A program made the translations under genes and the position numbers. A stretch of DNA of 64,000 bases from Streptomyces chryseus (GTDB lineage Bacteria; Actinomycetota; Actinomycetes; Streptomycetales; Streptomycetaceae): positions 394,370-458,369 of the forward strand of contig NZ_BMVO01000002.1 of NCBI RefSeq assembly GCF_014650755.1, given 5' to 3'. Under the pieces are notes generated by a model that saw only the letters and a list, made by a program, of their open reading frames with translations, had not been told where the DNA came from and did not search any database. Positions 8,572 to 17,285 of the stretch are shown here, one piece after another (position 1 is the stretch's first letter; each line of letters opens with the position of its first letter).

Positions 8572-9744
8572 ATGCCCGACCGTGCCCCGCAGCCGGTGGA
8601 ACGACAGCTGCCCACCGAGGAGTCCCGGGATCTGCTCGCGCTCGTGCGCGACATGATCCAACGGGAGATCGCCCCCCGGGCCGCAGCCGAGGAGGACGCC
8701 GGGCACTTCCCGCGCGAGGTCTTCGCGCTGCTCTCCGAATCCGGTCTGCTCGGTCTGCCGTACGACGCCGAGCACGGCGGCGGAGACCAGCCGTACGAGG
8801 TCTACCTCCAGGTTCTCGAAGAGCTCGCCGCCGCCCGCCTCACGGTCGGCCTCGGCGTCAGCGTCCACAGCCTCGCCTGCCACGCCCTCGCCGGCTACGG
8901 CACCAAGGAGCAGCAGGCCGCGCACCTGCCCGCCATGCTCGGCGGCGGCCTGCTCGGCGCCTACTGCCTCTCGGAGCCCGCCTCCGGGTCCGACGCCGCC
9001 TCGCTGCGCACCAAGGCCGTGCGCGACGGCGACGACTGGGTCGTCACCGGCACGAAGGCGTGGATCACCCACGGCGGCATCGCCGACTTCTACACCGTGC
9101 TCGCCCGTACGGGTGAAGAGGGCCCCCGGGGCATCACGGCCTTCCTGGTGCCCGGCGACGCCGAGGGGCTGAACGCCGCGGCGCCCGAGAAGAAGATGGG
9201 GATGAAGGGCTCGCCCACGGCCCAGCTCAACTTCGACGGCGTACGGGTCCCGGACGCGCGCCGCATCGGCGAGGAGGGGCAGGGCTTCGCGATAGCGCTG
9301 TCCGCGCTCGACTCGGGGCGGCTCGGCATCGCCGCCTGCGCGATCGGCGTCGCCCAGGCCGCCCTGGACGAGGCGGTCTCGTACGCCACCGGCCGGCAGC
9401 AGTTCGGCCGGCCGATCTCCGACTTCCAGGGCCTGCGGTTCATGCTCGCCGACATGGCCACCCAGATCGAGGCGGGCCGGTCGCTGTACCTGGCGGCGGC
9501 GCGCCTGCGGGACGCCGGGCGGCCGTTCTCGCGGGAGGCCGCGATGGCGAAGCTGTTCTGCACCGACGCGGCGATGCGGGTGACGACCGACGCCGTCCAG
9601 GTGCTCGGCGGCTACGGGTACACGCTGGACTTCCCCGTCGAGCGCTTCATGCGCGAGGCGAAGGTGCTCCAGATCGTCGAGGGTACGAACCAGATTCAGC
9701 GCATGGTCATCGCCCGCCGTCTCGTGGGTCCCGAGACGCGCTGA
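8572..9744 (+). CDS. Acyl-CoA dehydrogenase
   Basis: A 390-residue FAD-dependent acyl-CoA dehydrogenase of normal length. The ATG at 8572 follows a GGGAGGAG site by 9 bases, so the longer frame to 8470 is rejected. Family motifs are in order: LSEPASGSDA (FAD/substrate loop, about residue 127), WVVTGTKAWITHG (about 150), GRQQFGRPISDFQGL (about 275) and QVLGGYGYTLDFPVERFMREAK, followed by IVEGTNQIQRMVI at the C-terminus. The glutamate of EGTN fits the catalytic base of short/medium-chain and isovaleryl-type enzymes. It catalyses alpha,beta-desaturation of an acyl-CoA in the cytoplasm. The chain specificity is not determined. Confidence 0.94.
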   Translation: MPDRAPQPVERQLPTEESRDLLALVRDMIQREIAPRAAAEEDAGHFPREVFALLSESGLLGLPYDAEHGGGDQPYEVYLQVLEELAAARLTVGLGVSVHSLACHALAGYGTKEQQAAHLPAMLGGGLLGAYCLSEPASGSDAASLRTKAVRDGDDWVVTGTKAWITHGGIADFYTVLARTGEEGPRGITAFLVPGDAEGLNAAAPEKKMGMKGSPTAQLNFDGVRVPDARRIGEEGQGFAIALSALDSGRLGIAACAIGVAQAALDEAVSYATGRQQFGRPISDFQGLRFMLADMATQIEAGRSLYLAAARLRDAGRPFSREAAMAKLFCTDAAMRVTTDAVQVLGGYGYTLDFPVERFMREAKVLQIVEGTNQIQRMVIARRLVGPETR

Positions 9745-9958
9745 GCCGCGCCGTGTCCGGCCAGGCCGGGGACGCCACGAGCCGGACCCACTCCGGATCG
9801 CGGCGTCCCGGCAGGGTGCGGCCTTTGCTGTGCCACTGCCGCAGGAGCGCTCGGAACAGGGGCGGGTCCGAGGGATGCGGAACCGATTCTGCGGTAACGG
9901 AGGGCGGGGGAACGAGGCGCCGGCGTCCGTCGCCGACCGGGGTGTACTGCAGGGTCAT
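9707..9958 (-). CDS. Small conserved-looking hypothetical protein
   Basis: An 83-residue ORF on the opposite strand, overlapping the last 38 bases of the acyl-CoA dehydrogenase gene. Codons are G/C-ended and the sequence is not low-complexity: it contains RALLRQWHSKGRTLPGRRDPEWVRL, a Trp/Arg-rich helix-like motif that I associate with small uncharacterised Streptomyces proteins. No domain or function can be named. The convergent overlap is unusual enough that the real end or start might differ. Confidence 0.6.
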   Translation of the reverse strand: MTLQYTPVGDGRRRLVPPPSVTAESVPHPSDPPLFRALLRQWHSKGRTLPGRRDPEWVRLVASPAWPDTARLSASRDPRDGGR

Positions 9959-10076
9959 ATCGGGCCAACAGCCGCAAGGCCGCCCGGGTTATCGCCGACA
10001 CCATTCGGGCGTCCGTTCGCGCGGTGAACCGCGCCGGCCCGGGCGACGACGCGCGTATGGCCCTGGGAGGGGATTC

Positions 10077-10089
10077 TGACGTACCGTCA
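10077..10089. promoter_or_regulatory. TGACG-N3-CGTCA inverted repeat, candidate operator
   Basis: TGACG-TAC-CGTCA is a perfect pseudo-palindrome 76 bases upstream of the GTG of the next gene, inside the 207-base gap 9959-10165. The shape fits TetR-family operators. It probably controls the two-gene unit that follows; the regulator could be the TetR protein encoded at 7783-8412, but nothing proves that. Confidence 0.4.
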
Positions 10090-10165
10090 AATTCGCCGCC
10101 GTGGACCGCACCTCCGGGCGACGCGCACGCCGTATCCCGCTGTGTCCGCGCCCAGGAGGACCGCC

Positions 10166-11290
10166 GTGGCCGAGGACCGTCCCATCGCGCTCGACGAATA
10201 CCCGATCCACCAGGCCCCGTTGTCGATGAAGCACGTCGCCACCGGCGACCGCAACGCCTACGACCGCTGCATCTTCCACCTCGTCGACCACACCGGCCGC
10301 GCCCTGCTCATCGCCGGACTGGGCGTGTACCCGAACACCGGGGTGATCGACGCCTACGCCACCCTGCGCGTCGGTGACCGGCTGCACGCCGTACGGGCCT
10401 CGGACGCCCTCACCGACGACCGTATGAACCTCTCGGTCGGCCCGCTGCGGATCACCGTGGACGAGCCGCTGCGCCGCTTCACGCTCCACTGCGACGCCGA
10501 CCCCGCCGACCCGGACTCCCTCGCGTACGACGTGAGCTGGACGGCGCACTTCCCCGCCGTCTGGGAGCCGCACCACGTCCAGCGGCGCGGCGACCGCCTG
10601 ATGCTCGAAGGCCGTCGCTTCGTCCAGGCGGGCGGCTGTACGGGCGTGATCCGCGCCGGGGGAGAGGAGATACGGCTGGCCGCGGGGGAGTGGACCGGCA
10701 CCCGGGACCGGAGCTGGGGCGTGCGCCCGATCCCGGGCGAGGACGGCGGCCGGGCCGCCGAGGAGCACCGCCCCGAGGGCTTCCACTGGCTCTGGATACC
10801 CGCACGCTTCGACGACCGCTTCCTGATGGTGATCGCCCAGGAGGACGCCGACGGCCACCGGACCCTGAACGAGGCGCTGCTCGTGCGCGAGGGCGAGCGC
10901 GACGTCCAGCTCGGCTGGCCGCACACCGACATCACCTACCGCCCCGGCACCCGCCACCCCGAGCGCGCCGTCGTCCACCTGACCGGACCCGACCGCAAGC
11001 CGCTGGAACTCGGCGTCGAGATCCTGAACTCCTCGCCGCTGGCCGTCGGCGCCGGCTATCCGCCGGCTACGGACTGGCAGCACGGCAGCTGGCAGGGGCG
11101 CGGCTGGACGGACCGGCGCACGTACGACCTCTCCGATCCCGCGGCGCACCCCATGGCCGCGTACGGCGTGACCGACCACGCCGCCCGCTTCACCCTCGAC
11201 GGCCGGACCGGCCACGGCGTCTTCGAGCACGGCACCTTCGGCCGCCACGACCCGAGCGGCTTCACCGGATACGACTCGCCCGCGCCCTGA
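10166..11290 (+). CDS. Conserved hypothetical protein upstream of phosphotransferase
   Basis: The start is GTG 10166, preceded by AGGAGGA with a 5-base spacer, giving 374 residues. There is no signal peptide or membrane segment. The sequence is Trp- and His-rich with many short beta-strand-like stretches (for example FHWLWIPARFDDRF and DRTYDLSD-type patterns), as in the AttH or lipocalin-like/tocopherol-cyclase-like beta-barrel proteins of actinobacteria. I do not recognise a catalytic motif. Only 26 bases separate it from the phosphotransferase gene, so they form one operon and probably act on the same compound. Confidence 0.75.
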   Translation: MAEDRPIALDEYPIHQAPLSMKHVATGDRNAYDRCIFHLVDHTGRALLIAGLGVYPNTGVIDAYATLRVGDRLHAVRASDALTDDRMNLSVGPLRITVDEPLRRFTLHCDADPADPDSLAYDVSWTAHFPAVWEPHHVQRRGDRLMLEGRRFVQAGGCTGVIRAGGEEIRLAAGEWTGTRDRSWGVRPIPGEDGGRAAEEHRPEGFHWLWIPARFDDRFLMVIAQEDADGHRTLNEALLVREGERDVQLGWPHTDITYRPGTRHPERAVVHLTGPDRKPLELGVEILNSSPLAVGAGYPPATDWQHGSWQGRGWTDRRTYDLSDPAAHPMAAYGVTDHAARFTLDGRTGHGVFEHGTFGRHDPSGFTGYDSPAP

Positions 11291-11316
11291 GAGCCGCCTC
11301 ACGACAGGAGTACGGC

Positions 11317-12417
11317 ATGGCAACCGCACCCCGCCCCCGCACCACCACGCGCGACCCCGAGGAACTCGTCCGCCGCCTGACCGCCTGGCTCGGCGCCCGG
11401 CTGCCCGGAGCGCGGGTCGGCGGCGTCGACGCGCCCGCCTCCAACGGCATGTCCAGCGAGACGCTGCTCTTCGACCTCGTCCACCCGTCGGCCCCGGTGT
11501 CCGCCTGCGCCCTGCGGCTCGCCGCCGACCCCGCCGCGTACAGCGTCTTCCCGGTCTACGACATGGCCCGCCAGCACCGCGTGATGAGCCTCGTCGCCGA
11601 GCACACCGACGTGCCGGTGCCGCGCGTCCTGTGGCTGGAGGAGGATCCCGGGCCGCTGGGCGCGCCCTTCTTCGTCATGGAGCGCGCCGCCGGGCGGGTC
11701 CCGCCCGACGTGATGCCCTATACGTACGAGGGGAACTGGCTGCACTCCGCCACCGACGCCGAGCGCGCGCGCCTCCAGGACACGACGCTGAGCGTCCTCG
11801 CGCGCCTGCACGACCAGTTCCCGGCGGAGGAGGCGCGGTGCCTGACGGAGCCGGGCACGGGTGATCCGCTGCGCCGCCACGTCGACGCCCAACGCGCCTA
11901 CTACGACTGGGTCGTGGACGGCGTCGCCCGCTCGCCGCTCATCGAGGCGGCCTTCGACCGGCTGGAGGAGCTGTGGCCCCGTGATCCGGGCCCCGCCGTG
12001 CTGAGCTGGGGCGACGCCCGTATCGGCAACATCGTCTACGACGGCTTCGAGCCCGCCGCCGTACTCGACTGGGAAATGGCGTCCTGTGGCCCGCGCGAAC
12101 TCGACCTGGCCTGGACCGTCTACCTCCACCGCTTCTTCCAGGACCTCACGGTGGGGTTCGGACAGCCGGGCCTGCCGGATCTCCTGCGGCGCGACGCCGT
12201 CGAGCGGAGGTACGCCGAACTGACCGGCCACACACCGCGGGACATGGAGTTCCACACGCTGTACGCCGCCCTGCGCCACGCCGTGGTGATGCTGCGCATC
12301 GCCTACCGGCAGGTGCACTTCGGCGAGGCCCGGGTCCCGGAGGACCCGGACACGATGATCCTGCACCGGGCGTCACTGGAGGCGATGGTGCGCGGGACGT
12401 ACTGGCCGGCGCCCTGA
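11317..12417 (+). CDS. Phosphotransferase-family (APH/acyl-CoA DH 10-like) kinase
   Basis: A 366-residue protein with the aminoglycoside-phosphotransferase-like kinase fold. The ATG 11317 follows AGGAG by 6 bases. The catalytic loop reads LSWGDARIGNIVYD (Asp in place of the usual HGD motif start, about residue 230), and the DFG-like metal site is AAVLDWEMASCGPRELDLAW (about 248). The WGDxRIGN and LDWExA motifs are characteristic of the actinobacterial subgroup found near acyl-CoA dehydrogenases, suggesting phosphorylation of a hydroxyl-bearing lipid or steroid-like substrate. That substrate class is inference. It is co-transcribed with the hypothetical gene just upstream. Confidence 0.87.
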   Translation: MATAPRPRTTTRDPEELVRRLTAWLGARLPGARVGGVDAPASNGMSSETLLFDLVHPSAPVSACALRLAADPAAYSVFPVYDMARQHRVMSLVAEHTDVPVPRVLWLEEDPGPLGAPFFVMERAAGRVPPDVMPYTYEGNWLHSATDAERARLQDTTLSVLARLHDQFPAEEARCLTEPGTGDPLRRHVDAQRAYYDWVVDGVARSPLIEAAFDRLEELWPRDPGPAVLSWGDARIGNIVYDGFEPAAVLDWEMASCGPRELDLAWTVYLHRFFQDLTVGFGQPGLPDLLRRDAVERRYAELTGHTPRDMEFHTLYAALRHAVVMLRIAYRQVHFGEARVPEDPDTMILHRASLEAMVRGTYWPAP

Positions 12418-12429
12418 GGGCGTTGCCCC

Positions 12430-12834
12430 CTAGGCGGCGCGGCGCAGCTGCGACGCCTTGAGCGGGCGCGAGCCGGGGCCGCCGACGTGCGAGAACGGCT
12501 GCGTCCGCCAGTCGAGCCCCTGAGGGAGCGTCAGGAGCAGCGCCGTCTCCTGCTCGTGGACCTCCAGCGTCTCGTCGGCGGGCTCGGCGTCCGCCGCGGG
12601 GCGGCCGGTGCCCTCGCACGCCGTGAGCCCGAACGGGTTCCACGGGGTGGGGCACTTCGCGTGCTGGGGCAGGACGTTCTCGTCCGCCAGCAACGCGATC
12701 GGCTGGACGCAGTCCGGGCAGATCACCCGGAACATCTCAAAGGTGTCGTACCCGTCGAGATCGTCGATCTCGTCGTCGTCGACGCGTTCAACAGGCTCCG
12801 GTTCGGTACGTCCGGTGCGCTTCAGGTTCTGCAT
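12430..12834 (-). CDS. Conserved hypothetical protein with two-Cys ribbon
   Basis: A 134-residue protein from ATG 12834, preceded by a GGGGGAG site. The N-terminus is very acidic (DDDEIDDLDGYD). In the middle, VICPDCVQPIAL carries a CxxC pair, with further Cys in HAKCPTPWNPFGLTACEG, so a zinc-ribbon-like structure is possible. The gene is convergent with the phosphotransferase gene 12 bases away. I do not recognise the function. It looks like one of the small conserved Streptomyces cytosolic proteins. Confidence 0.75.
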   Translation of the reverse strand: MQNLKRTGRTEPEPVERVDDDEIDDLDGYDTFEMFRVICPDCVQPIALLADENVLPQHAKCPTPWNPFGLTACEGTGRPAADAEPADETLEVHEQETALLLTLPQGLDWRTQPFSHVGGPGSRPLKASQLRRAA

Positions 12835-13038
12835 GGAGACACTCCCCCTCGGGTGGGCCGACAAGGTGCTGCGACCTCGACCACAGCAAGCACTTCCCCC
12901 CGCGCACGCGCGGTAATCGCGTGGGCCCGATGGACACGGCCTGCACCCTGTGGCGTTCGTCACATGCCCGCCGCAGGTGCCCCTCCCGTGAGACTCCGGC
13001 TGTGCCTGAGGGCCTCCGGGGCAATAGGTTGACCCGCT

Positions 13039-13479
13039 ATGGAGGAGCTGGATCGTCAGATCGTGGATTTGCTCGTCAAGGACGGGCGGATGAGCTACAC
13101 CGACCTGGGCAGGGCCACGGGCCTGTCCACGTCAGCCGTGCACCAGCGGGTGCGCAGGCTGGAACAGCGGGGTGTCATCCGCGGCTACGCCGCTGTGGTC
13201 GATCCCGAGGCCGTCGGGCTGCCGCTCACCGCTTTCATCTCGGTGAAACCGTTCGACCCCAGCGCCCCCGACGACATCTCGGAACGGCTCGCGGGCGTTC
13301 CCGAGATCGAGGCGTGCCACAGCGTGGCGGGCGACGAGAACTACATCCTCAAGGTACGGGTCGCGACCCCGCTCGAACTGGAGCACCTGCTGACCCGGAT
13401 CAGGTCCCTGGCCGGCGTGTCCACCCGTACCACCGTCGTCCTGTCCACCCCGTACGAAGCCCGTCCGCCCCAGGTCTGA
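13039..13479 (+). CDS. Lrp/AsnC-family transcriptional regulator
   Basis: A 146-residue single-copy Lrp/AsnC regulator. The N-terminal helix-turn-helix (MEELDRQIVDLLVKDGRMSYTDLGRATGLSTSAVHQRVRRLE, residues 1-42) is followed by the RAM effector-binding domain (about 65-140) with the SVAGDENYILKVRV strand. No Shine-Dalgarno is evident. TAGGTT at 13025-13030 lies 8 bases before the ATG, so a leaderless transcript is possible. The regulator probably senses an amino acid; the target may be the amidohydrolase 70 bases downstream or itself. Confidence 0.92.
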   Translation: MEELDRQIVDLLVKDGRMSYTDLGRATGLSTSAVHQRVRRLEQRGVIRGYAAVVDPEAVGLPLTAFISVKPFDPSAPDDISERLAGVPEIEACHSVAGDENYILKVRVATPLELEHLLTRIRSLAGVSTRTTVVLSTPYEARPPQV

Positions 13480-13549
13480 CCGCCGGGGCCGACCGCTGTC
13501 CACGCCCCCGCGCACGGCCCGTCCGGCGCGAGGGGCGAGACTGTTCACC

Positions 13550-15196
13550 ATGACCGAGCACAACGCCTCCACCCCCCGGGCCGACCACCGCACCGTTCTG
13601 CTGCGGGGCGGAGAGGTCCACAGCCCCGCCGACCCCTTCGCCACCGCGATGGTCGTCGAACGGGGGCACGTCGCCTGGGTGGGCTCCGAAGGGGCGGCCG
13701 ACGCGTTCGCCCCGGGCGTGGACGAGGTGGTCGACCTCGAAGGGGCACTCGTCACCCCCGCGTTCACGGACGCACACGTGCACACCACCTCCACCGGCCT
13801 CGCGCTCACCGGCCTCGATCTGTCCGGGACGCGCGGCCTCGCCGACGCGCTGGAGCGCGTGCGGACCCACGCGGCCGCCGCCCCGGCGGGCCGGATCCTC
13901 CTCGGACACGGCTGGGACGCCACGCGCTGGCCCGAACAGCGGCCCCCGTCCCGCGCCGAACTCGACGAGGCGGCCGGCGGCCGTCCGCTGTACCTGCCCC
14001 GCGTCGACGTCCACTCGGCCGTCGTCACCACCGCCCTGCTCGACCTGGTCCCCGGCATCACCGCCCTCGCGGGGTACCACCCGGACGCCCCCCTCACCGC
14101 CGACGCCCATCACGCGGTGCGCGCCGCGGCGCACAGCGCCGTCACCCCGCGGCAGCGCGCCGAGGCACAGCGCGCGGCGCTCGCCCACGCGGCCTCCCTC
14201 GGCATCGGCACGGTCCACGAGTGCGCCGGACCCGAGATCTCCTCCGAGGAGGACTTCACCGCCCTGCTGAAGCTGGCGGCCGGTGAGCCCGGCCCCCGTG
14301 TGTTCGGTTACTGGGCCGAGCAGGTCGAGGGCGCCAAGAGCGCCGAACGCATCCGCGAACTCGGCGCTTCCGGCGCGGCGGGCGACCTCTTCGTCGACGG
14401 GTCACTCGGCTCGCACACCGCCTGCCTCCACACCCCGTACGCCGACGCGTCCCACACGGGCACCGCCTTCCTCGACACCGCCGCCGTGGCCGCCCATGTC
14501 ACCGCCTGCACCGAGGCCGGGCTGCAGGCGGGCTTCCACGCCATCGGCGACGCCGCGCTCACCTCGGTGGTCGACGGGGTGCGCGCCGCGGCCGACAAGC
14601 TCGGCCTCGCCCGGGTCCGCGCCGCCCGCCACCGGGTCGAGCACGCCGAGATGCTCACCCCCGCCACCATCGCCGCCTTCGCCGAGTTCGCCCTGACCGC
14701 GTCGGTGCAGCCCGCCTTCGACGCCGCCTGGGGCGGCGAGGACGGGATGTACGCCCGGCGCCTGGGCGCCGGGCGGGCCCGGACGCTCAACCCGTACGCC
14801 GCCCTGCTGCGCGCCGGTGTGCCGCTGGCCTTCGGCTCCGACAGCCCGGTCACCCCGCTCGACCCGTGGGGCACGGTCCGCGCCGCGGCCTTCCACCGCA
14901 CTCCCGAGCACCGCGTCTCCGTACGCGCCGCGTTCACCGCCCACACCCGCGGCGGCTGGCGCGCCGTCGGCCGCGACGACGCCGGCACGCTGGTCCCCGG
15001 GGCGCCGGCCGACTACGCGGTCTGGCGCGCCGACGCTCTCGTGGTGCAGGCGCCCGACGACCGGGTCGCCCGCTGGTCCACCGACCCGCGCTCGGGCACG
15101 CCCGGCCTGCCCGACCTCACACCCGGCGTCCAACTCCCCGTCTGCCTGCGGACGGTGGTCTTCGGACAAACTGTTTACGAGCGGCCGAACGAGTGA
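13550..15196 (+). CDS. YtcJ-like amidohydrolase
   Basis: A 548-residue metal-dependent amidohydrolase of the YtcJ/imidazolonepropionase-like group. The metal HxH motif is FTDAHVHTT (His76 and His78). Later ligands include HAIGDAAL and HRVEHAEM, and the terminal Asp lies in AFGSDSPVTPLDPWGTVRAA. The C-terminal beta-sandwich ends in GTLVPGAPADYAVW. Length is normal for the family. The substrate is unknown; the enzymes hydrolyse amide or related C-N bonds. The Lrp regulator upstream may control it. Confidence 0.9.
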   Translation: MTEHNASTPRADHRTVLLRGGEVHSPADPFATAMVVERGHVAWVGSEGAADAFAPGVDEVVDLEGALVTPAFTDAHVHTTSTGLALTGLDLSGTRGLADALERVRTHAAAAPAGRILLGHGWDATRWPEQRPPSRAELDEAAGGRPLYLPRVDVHSAVVTTALLDLVPGITALAGYHPDAPLTADAHHAVRAAAHSAVTPRQRAEAQRAALAHAASLGIGTVHECAGPEISSEEDFTALLKLAAGEPGPRVFGYWAEQVEGAKSAERIRELGASGAAGDLFVDGSLGSHTACLHTPYADASHTGTAFLDTAAVAAHVTACTEAGLQAGFHAIGDAALTSVVDGVRAAADKLGLARVRAARHRVEHAEMLTPATIAAFAEFALTASVQPAFDAAWGGEDGMYARRLGAGRARTLNPYAALLRAGVPLAFGSDSPVTPLDPWGTVRAAAFHRTPEHRVSVRAAFTAHTRGGWRAVGRDDAGTLVPGAPADYAVWRADALVVQAPDDRVARWSTDPRSGTPGLPDLTPGVQLPVCLRTVVFGQTVYERPNE

Positions 15197-15265
15197 TGTG
15201 CGCCGGCGGCTTACGGCCGATCGGTGATCCACCGGGGTCTCGTGCCACCTGCGTATCTTCCGCAC

Positions 15266-15298
15266 TGACCTGGTGATTTGTGCAAACACCCCAGGTCA
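15266..15298. promoter_or_regulatory. 8-bp inverted repeat just upstream of promoter
   Basis: TGACCTGG (15266-15273) and CCAGGTCA (15291-15298) are perfect inverted arms with a 17-base spacer. They end 8 bases before a TTGACA -35 element. This is either an operator for that promoter or a short terminator for the amidohydrolase gene, whose stop lies 70 bases upstream. Confidence 0.42.
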
Positions 15299-15306
15299 AA
15301 CGACTG

Positions 15307-15337
15307 TTGACAGAAAGCGGCCACCGGCGGGTAGGTT
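15307..15337 (+). promoter_or_regulatory. HrdB-type promoter TTGACA-N19-TAGGTT
   Basis: A perfect -35 hexamer TTGACA (15307-15312) and a Streptomyces-type -10 TAGGTT (15332-15337) are 19 bases apart. Transcription would start near 15344, about 350 bases ahead of the mannose synthase start. It should serve that gene through a long leader or make a separate small RNA. Confidence 0.55.
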
Positions 15338-15343
15338 CGGCGG

Positions 15344-15696
15344 AGTCCACCGCAGGACGTCCGGCCGGCAAACCTCCACGCAGTCGTCGAACGCCGCTGG
15401 GTCATGGGGTGGTGCGCCGCACCGGCGCACCAGTACTCGGAGCCAGGTTCAGCGCCCGCGCCTCGGGGGCGAGGGAAGGTTTCGGCCGACCGGCAGGTGG
15501 GACCGGGGTGGGGCCCGGACGTTCAGTAGACAACGGCTCTCGGCCGACCCGCAGCCGGCGGGCCCGGGGCCGGCCCGAAGGACACCGGGCCCCGACCCGC
15601 AGAAACGACTTCTCGCTTCCCGGCCGCCGGCCGTGCGGGCCCGTCGACCATGCTCGCTATGGTGGGGCAACGGTGTACGGACATTAAGGGGAAGCA
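15344..15696 (+). other. GC-rich structured intergenic leader
   Basis: This stretch of about 350 bases lies downstream of the promoter at 15307. No ORF here shows coding character. It contains a perfect 8-bp hairpin (ggtgcgcc-N5-ggcgcacc, 15411-15431) and a strong hairpin with cggggcc/gggccccg arms near 15565-15600. A weak second -10, TATGGT, lies at 15658-15663 close to the next gene. It is a candidate long 5' leader or small RNA; no known RNA family is recognised. Confidence 0.4.
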
Positions 15697-16464
15697 GTGA
15701 ACGACGGCGGTCAGAGGCGTTACGGCCCGCTCGGCAGAGCCTTGGTGATCATTCCGACCTACAACGAGGCCGAGAACATCAAGCCGATCGTCTCCCGGGT
15801 GCGTGCCGCGGTGCCCGACGCGCACGTCCTGGTCGCCGACGACAACAGCCCCGACGGCACCGGCAAGACCGCCGACGAGATCGCGGCCTCGGACGACCAG
15901 GTCCACGTACTGCACCGCAAGGGCAAGGAGGGGCTGGGCGCGGCCTACCTGGCGGGGTTCCGCTGGGGCATCGAGCACGGCTACGGCGTGCTCGTCGAGA
16001 TGGACGCCGACGGTTCGCACCAGCCCGAGGAGCTTCCCCGGCTGCTGACCGCCCTGAAGGGCGCCGACCTGGTGCTCGGCTCGCGCTGGGTGCCGGGCGG
16101 GCGCGTCGTCAACTGGCCCAAGCACCGCGAGGTGCTCTCGCGCGGCGGCAGCACGTACTCGCGGGTGCTCCTCGGCGTGCCGATCCGGGACGTGACGGGC
16201 GGCTTCCGGGCCTTCCGCGCCGAGACCCTGGAGGGCCTCGGCCTGGAAGACGTCGCCTCGCAGGGGTACTGCTTCCAGGTCGACCTCGCCCGCCGCGCGG
16301 TCGAGGCGGGCTACCACGTCGTCGAGGTGCCCATCACCTTCGTCGAGCGCGAACTGGGCGACAGCAAGATGAGCCGGGACATCGTCGTCGAGGCGCTGTG
16401 GCGGGTGACGGCGTGGGGCGTCGGCTCCCGGGCGAACAAGCTGCTGGGGCGCAAGCCCTCCTGA
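15697..16464 (+). CDS. ppm1: Polyprenol-phosphate mannose synthase (GT2, Ppm1/DPM1-like)
   Basis: A 255-residue GT2 glycosyltransferase starting at GTG 15697 with AAGGGGAAG as ribosome site. Motifs: IIPTYNEAENI (nucleotide-sugar binding, N-terminus), VADDNSPDGTGK, the metal-binding EMDADGSHQPEELP, and LGSRWVPGGRVVNWP followed by GGFRAFR. This is the soluble catalytic domain of DPM1/Ppm1 synthases, which transfer mannose from GDP-mannose to polyprenol phosphate. The product feeds protein O-mannosylation and cell-envelope mannoside assembly on the outer face of the membrane. There is no membrane anchor, as in other Streptomyces Ppm proteins. It is followed closely by fxsA. Confidence 0.92.
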   Translation: MNDGGQRRYGPLGRALVIIPTYNEAENIKPIVSRVRAAVPDAHVLVADDNSPDGTGKTADEIAASDDQVHVLHRKGKEGLGAAYLAGFRWGIEHGYGVLVEMDADGSHQPEELPRLLTALKGADLVLGSRWVPGGRVVNWPKHREVLSRGGSTYSRVLLGVPIRDVTGGFRAFRAETLEGLGLEDVASQGYCFQVDLARRAVEAGYHVVEVPITFVERELGDSKMSRDIVVEALWRVTAWGVGSRANKLLGRKPS

Positions 16465-16511
16465 CCTCCCCTTTACGCCGCCCAGGCACCCGTCCAGGCA
16501 CACTGGGGGGC

Positions 16512-17084
16512 ATGACGACCGGCTCACCGCCCCCGACAGCTTCCCGGCGCTCGCGCGCCCGCACCTTCGTACCGCTCGGCGTCGCCGCCTGGCTGGGACT
16601 GGAGATCTGGCTCCTGACCCTGGTGGCCGACGCCGCCGGCGGCCTCACGGTCTTCCTGCTGCTCCTCGCGGGCGCCGTGCTGGGCGGCGTGGTCATCAAG
16701 CGGGGGGGCCGGCGCGCGTTCAAGAACCTCACCGAGACGCTCCAGCGCCAGCAGGCGGGCGAGACGCCCGCGCAGCGCCGGCTGGGCAGCGGCAGCGGCT
16801 TCCTGATGCTCGGCGGCCTGCTGCTGATGCTGCCCGGACCGGTCTCGGACGTGGCGGGGCTGCTGCTCCTCGTACCGCCGGTTCGGACGTTCCTCGGAAG
16901 GCGCGCCGAGCGTTCCCTGGAGCGCAGGATGAGCGCGGCGGGCGCGGGCGGTCTGGGCGACGCCTTCCAGCAGGCCCGCATGCACCGGCCGGACGGCAAG
17001 GTCGTGCAGGGTGAGGTCATCCGGCAGGACGGGTCGCCCGCGCCCCGGCGTGACGACGGCCCGCGGCCGCCGCTGACCCCCTGA
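16512..17084 (+). CDS. fxsA: FxsA-family membrane protein
   Basis: The product is 190 residues from ATG 16512, 47 bases after the mannose synthase stop, and so probably co-transcribed. Three to four hydrophobic segments (residues 19-37, 42-62, 98-135) match the FxsA cytoplasmic-membrane family. The LMLPGPVSDVAGLLLLVPPVR segment is the diagnostic core. In E. coli FxsA relieves phage F exclusion when overproduced; its normal role is unknown. The C-terminal 50 residues are hydrophilic. Confidence 0.9.
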   Translation: MTTGSPPPTASRRSRARTFVPLGVAAWLGLEIWLLTLVADAAGGLTVFLLLLAGAVLGGVVIKRGGRRAFKNLTETLQRQQAGETPAQRRLGSGSGFLMLGGLLLMLPGPVSDVAGLLLLVPPVRTFLGRRAERSLERRMSAAGAGGLGDAFQQARMHRPDGKVVQGEVIRQDGSPAPRRDDGPRPPLTP

Positions 17085-17192
17085 GGACCGGGCCCGGCCC
17101 CTCGCGCCGCGCGCGGGCCGGGCGTGCTCCCGTGAACCGTGCCGCGCCGCCGGGACGCCCGGCGCGTCGCGCGAAGACCGCCCGTGGAACGA

Positions 17193-17247
17193 CAAGAGCC
17201 GCGGGGGTGTGACACAGACTCGCTGTGTCACACCCCCGCGGCTCTTG
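17193..17247. terminator. 25-bp perfect bidirectional terminator
   Basis: The arms 17193-17217 and 17223-17247 are perfectly complementary over 25 bp with a 5-base loop (ACTCG). Each arm ends in an A/T-containing caagag/ctcttg tail. It sits between the convergent fxsA and rbpA genes and should stop transcription from both sides. This is one of the longest perfect stems in the window. Confidence 0.9.
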
Positions 17248-17285
17248 CCGATGTGCTGACTGCCGTCAGGCGCAACGCCGGGGCG

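Noticed and set aside
15280..15687. 135-aa ORF in the gap before ppm1
   Set aside because: Arg/Gly/Pro-rich composition, no ribosome site, and the region is better explained as structured leader RNA.
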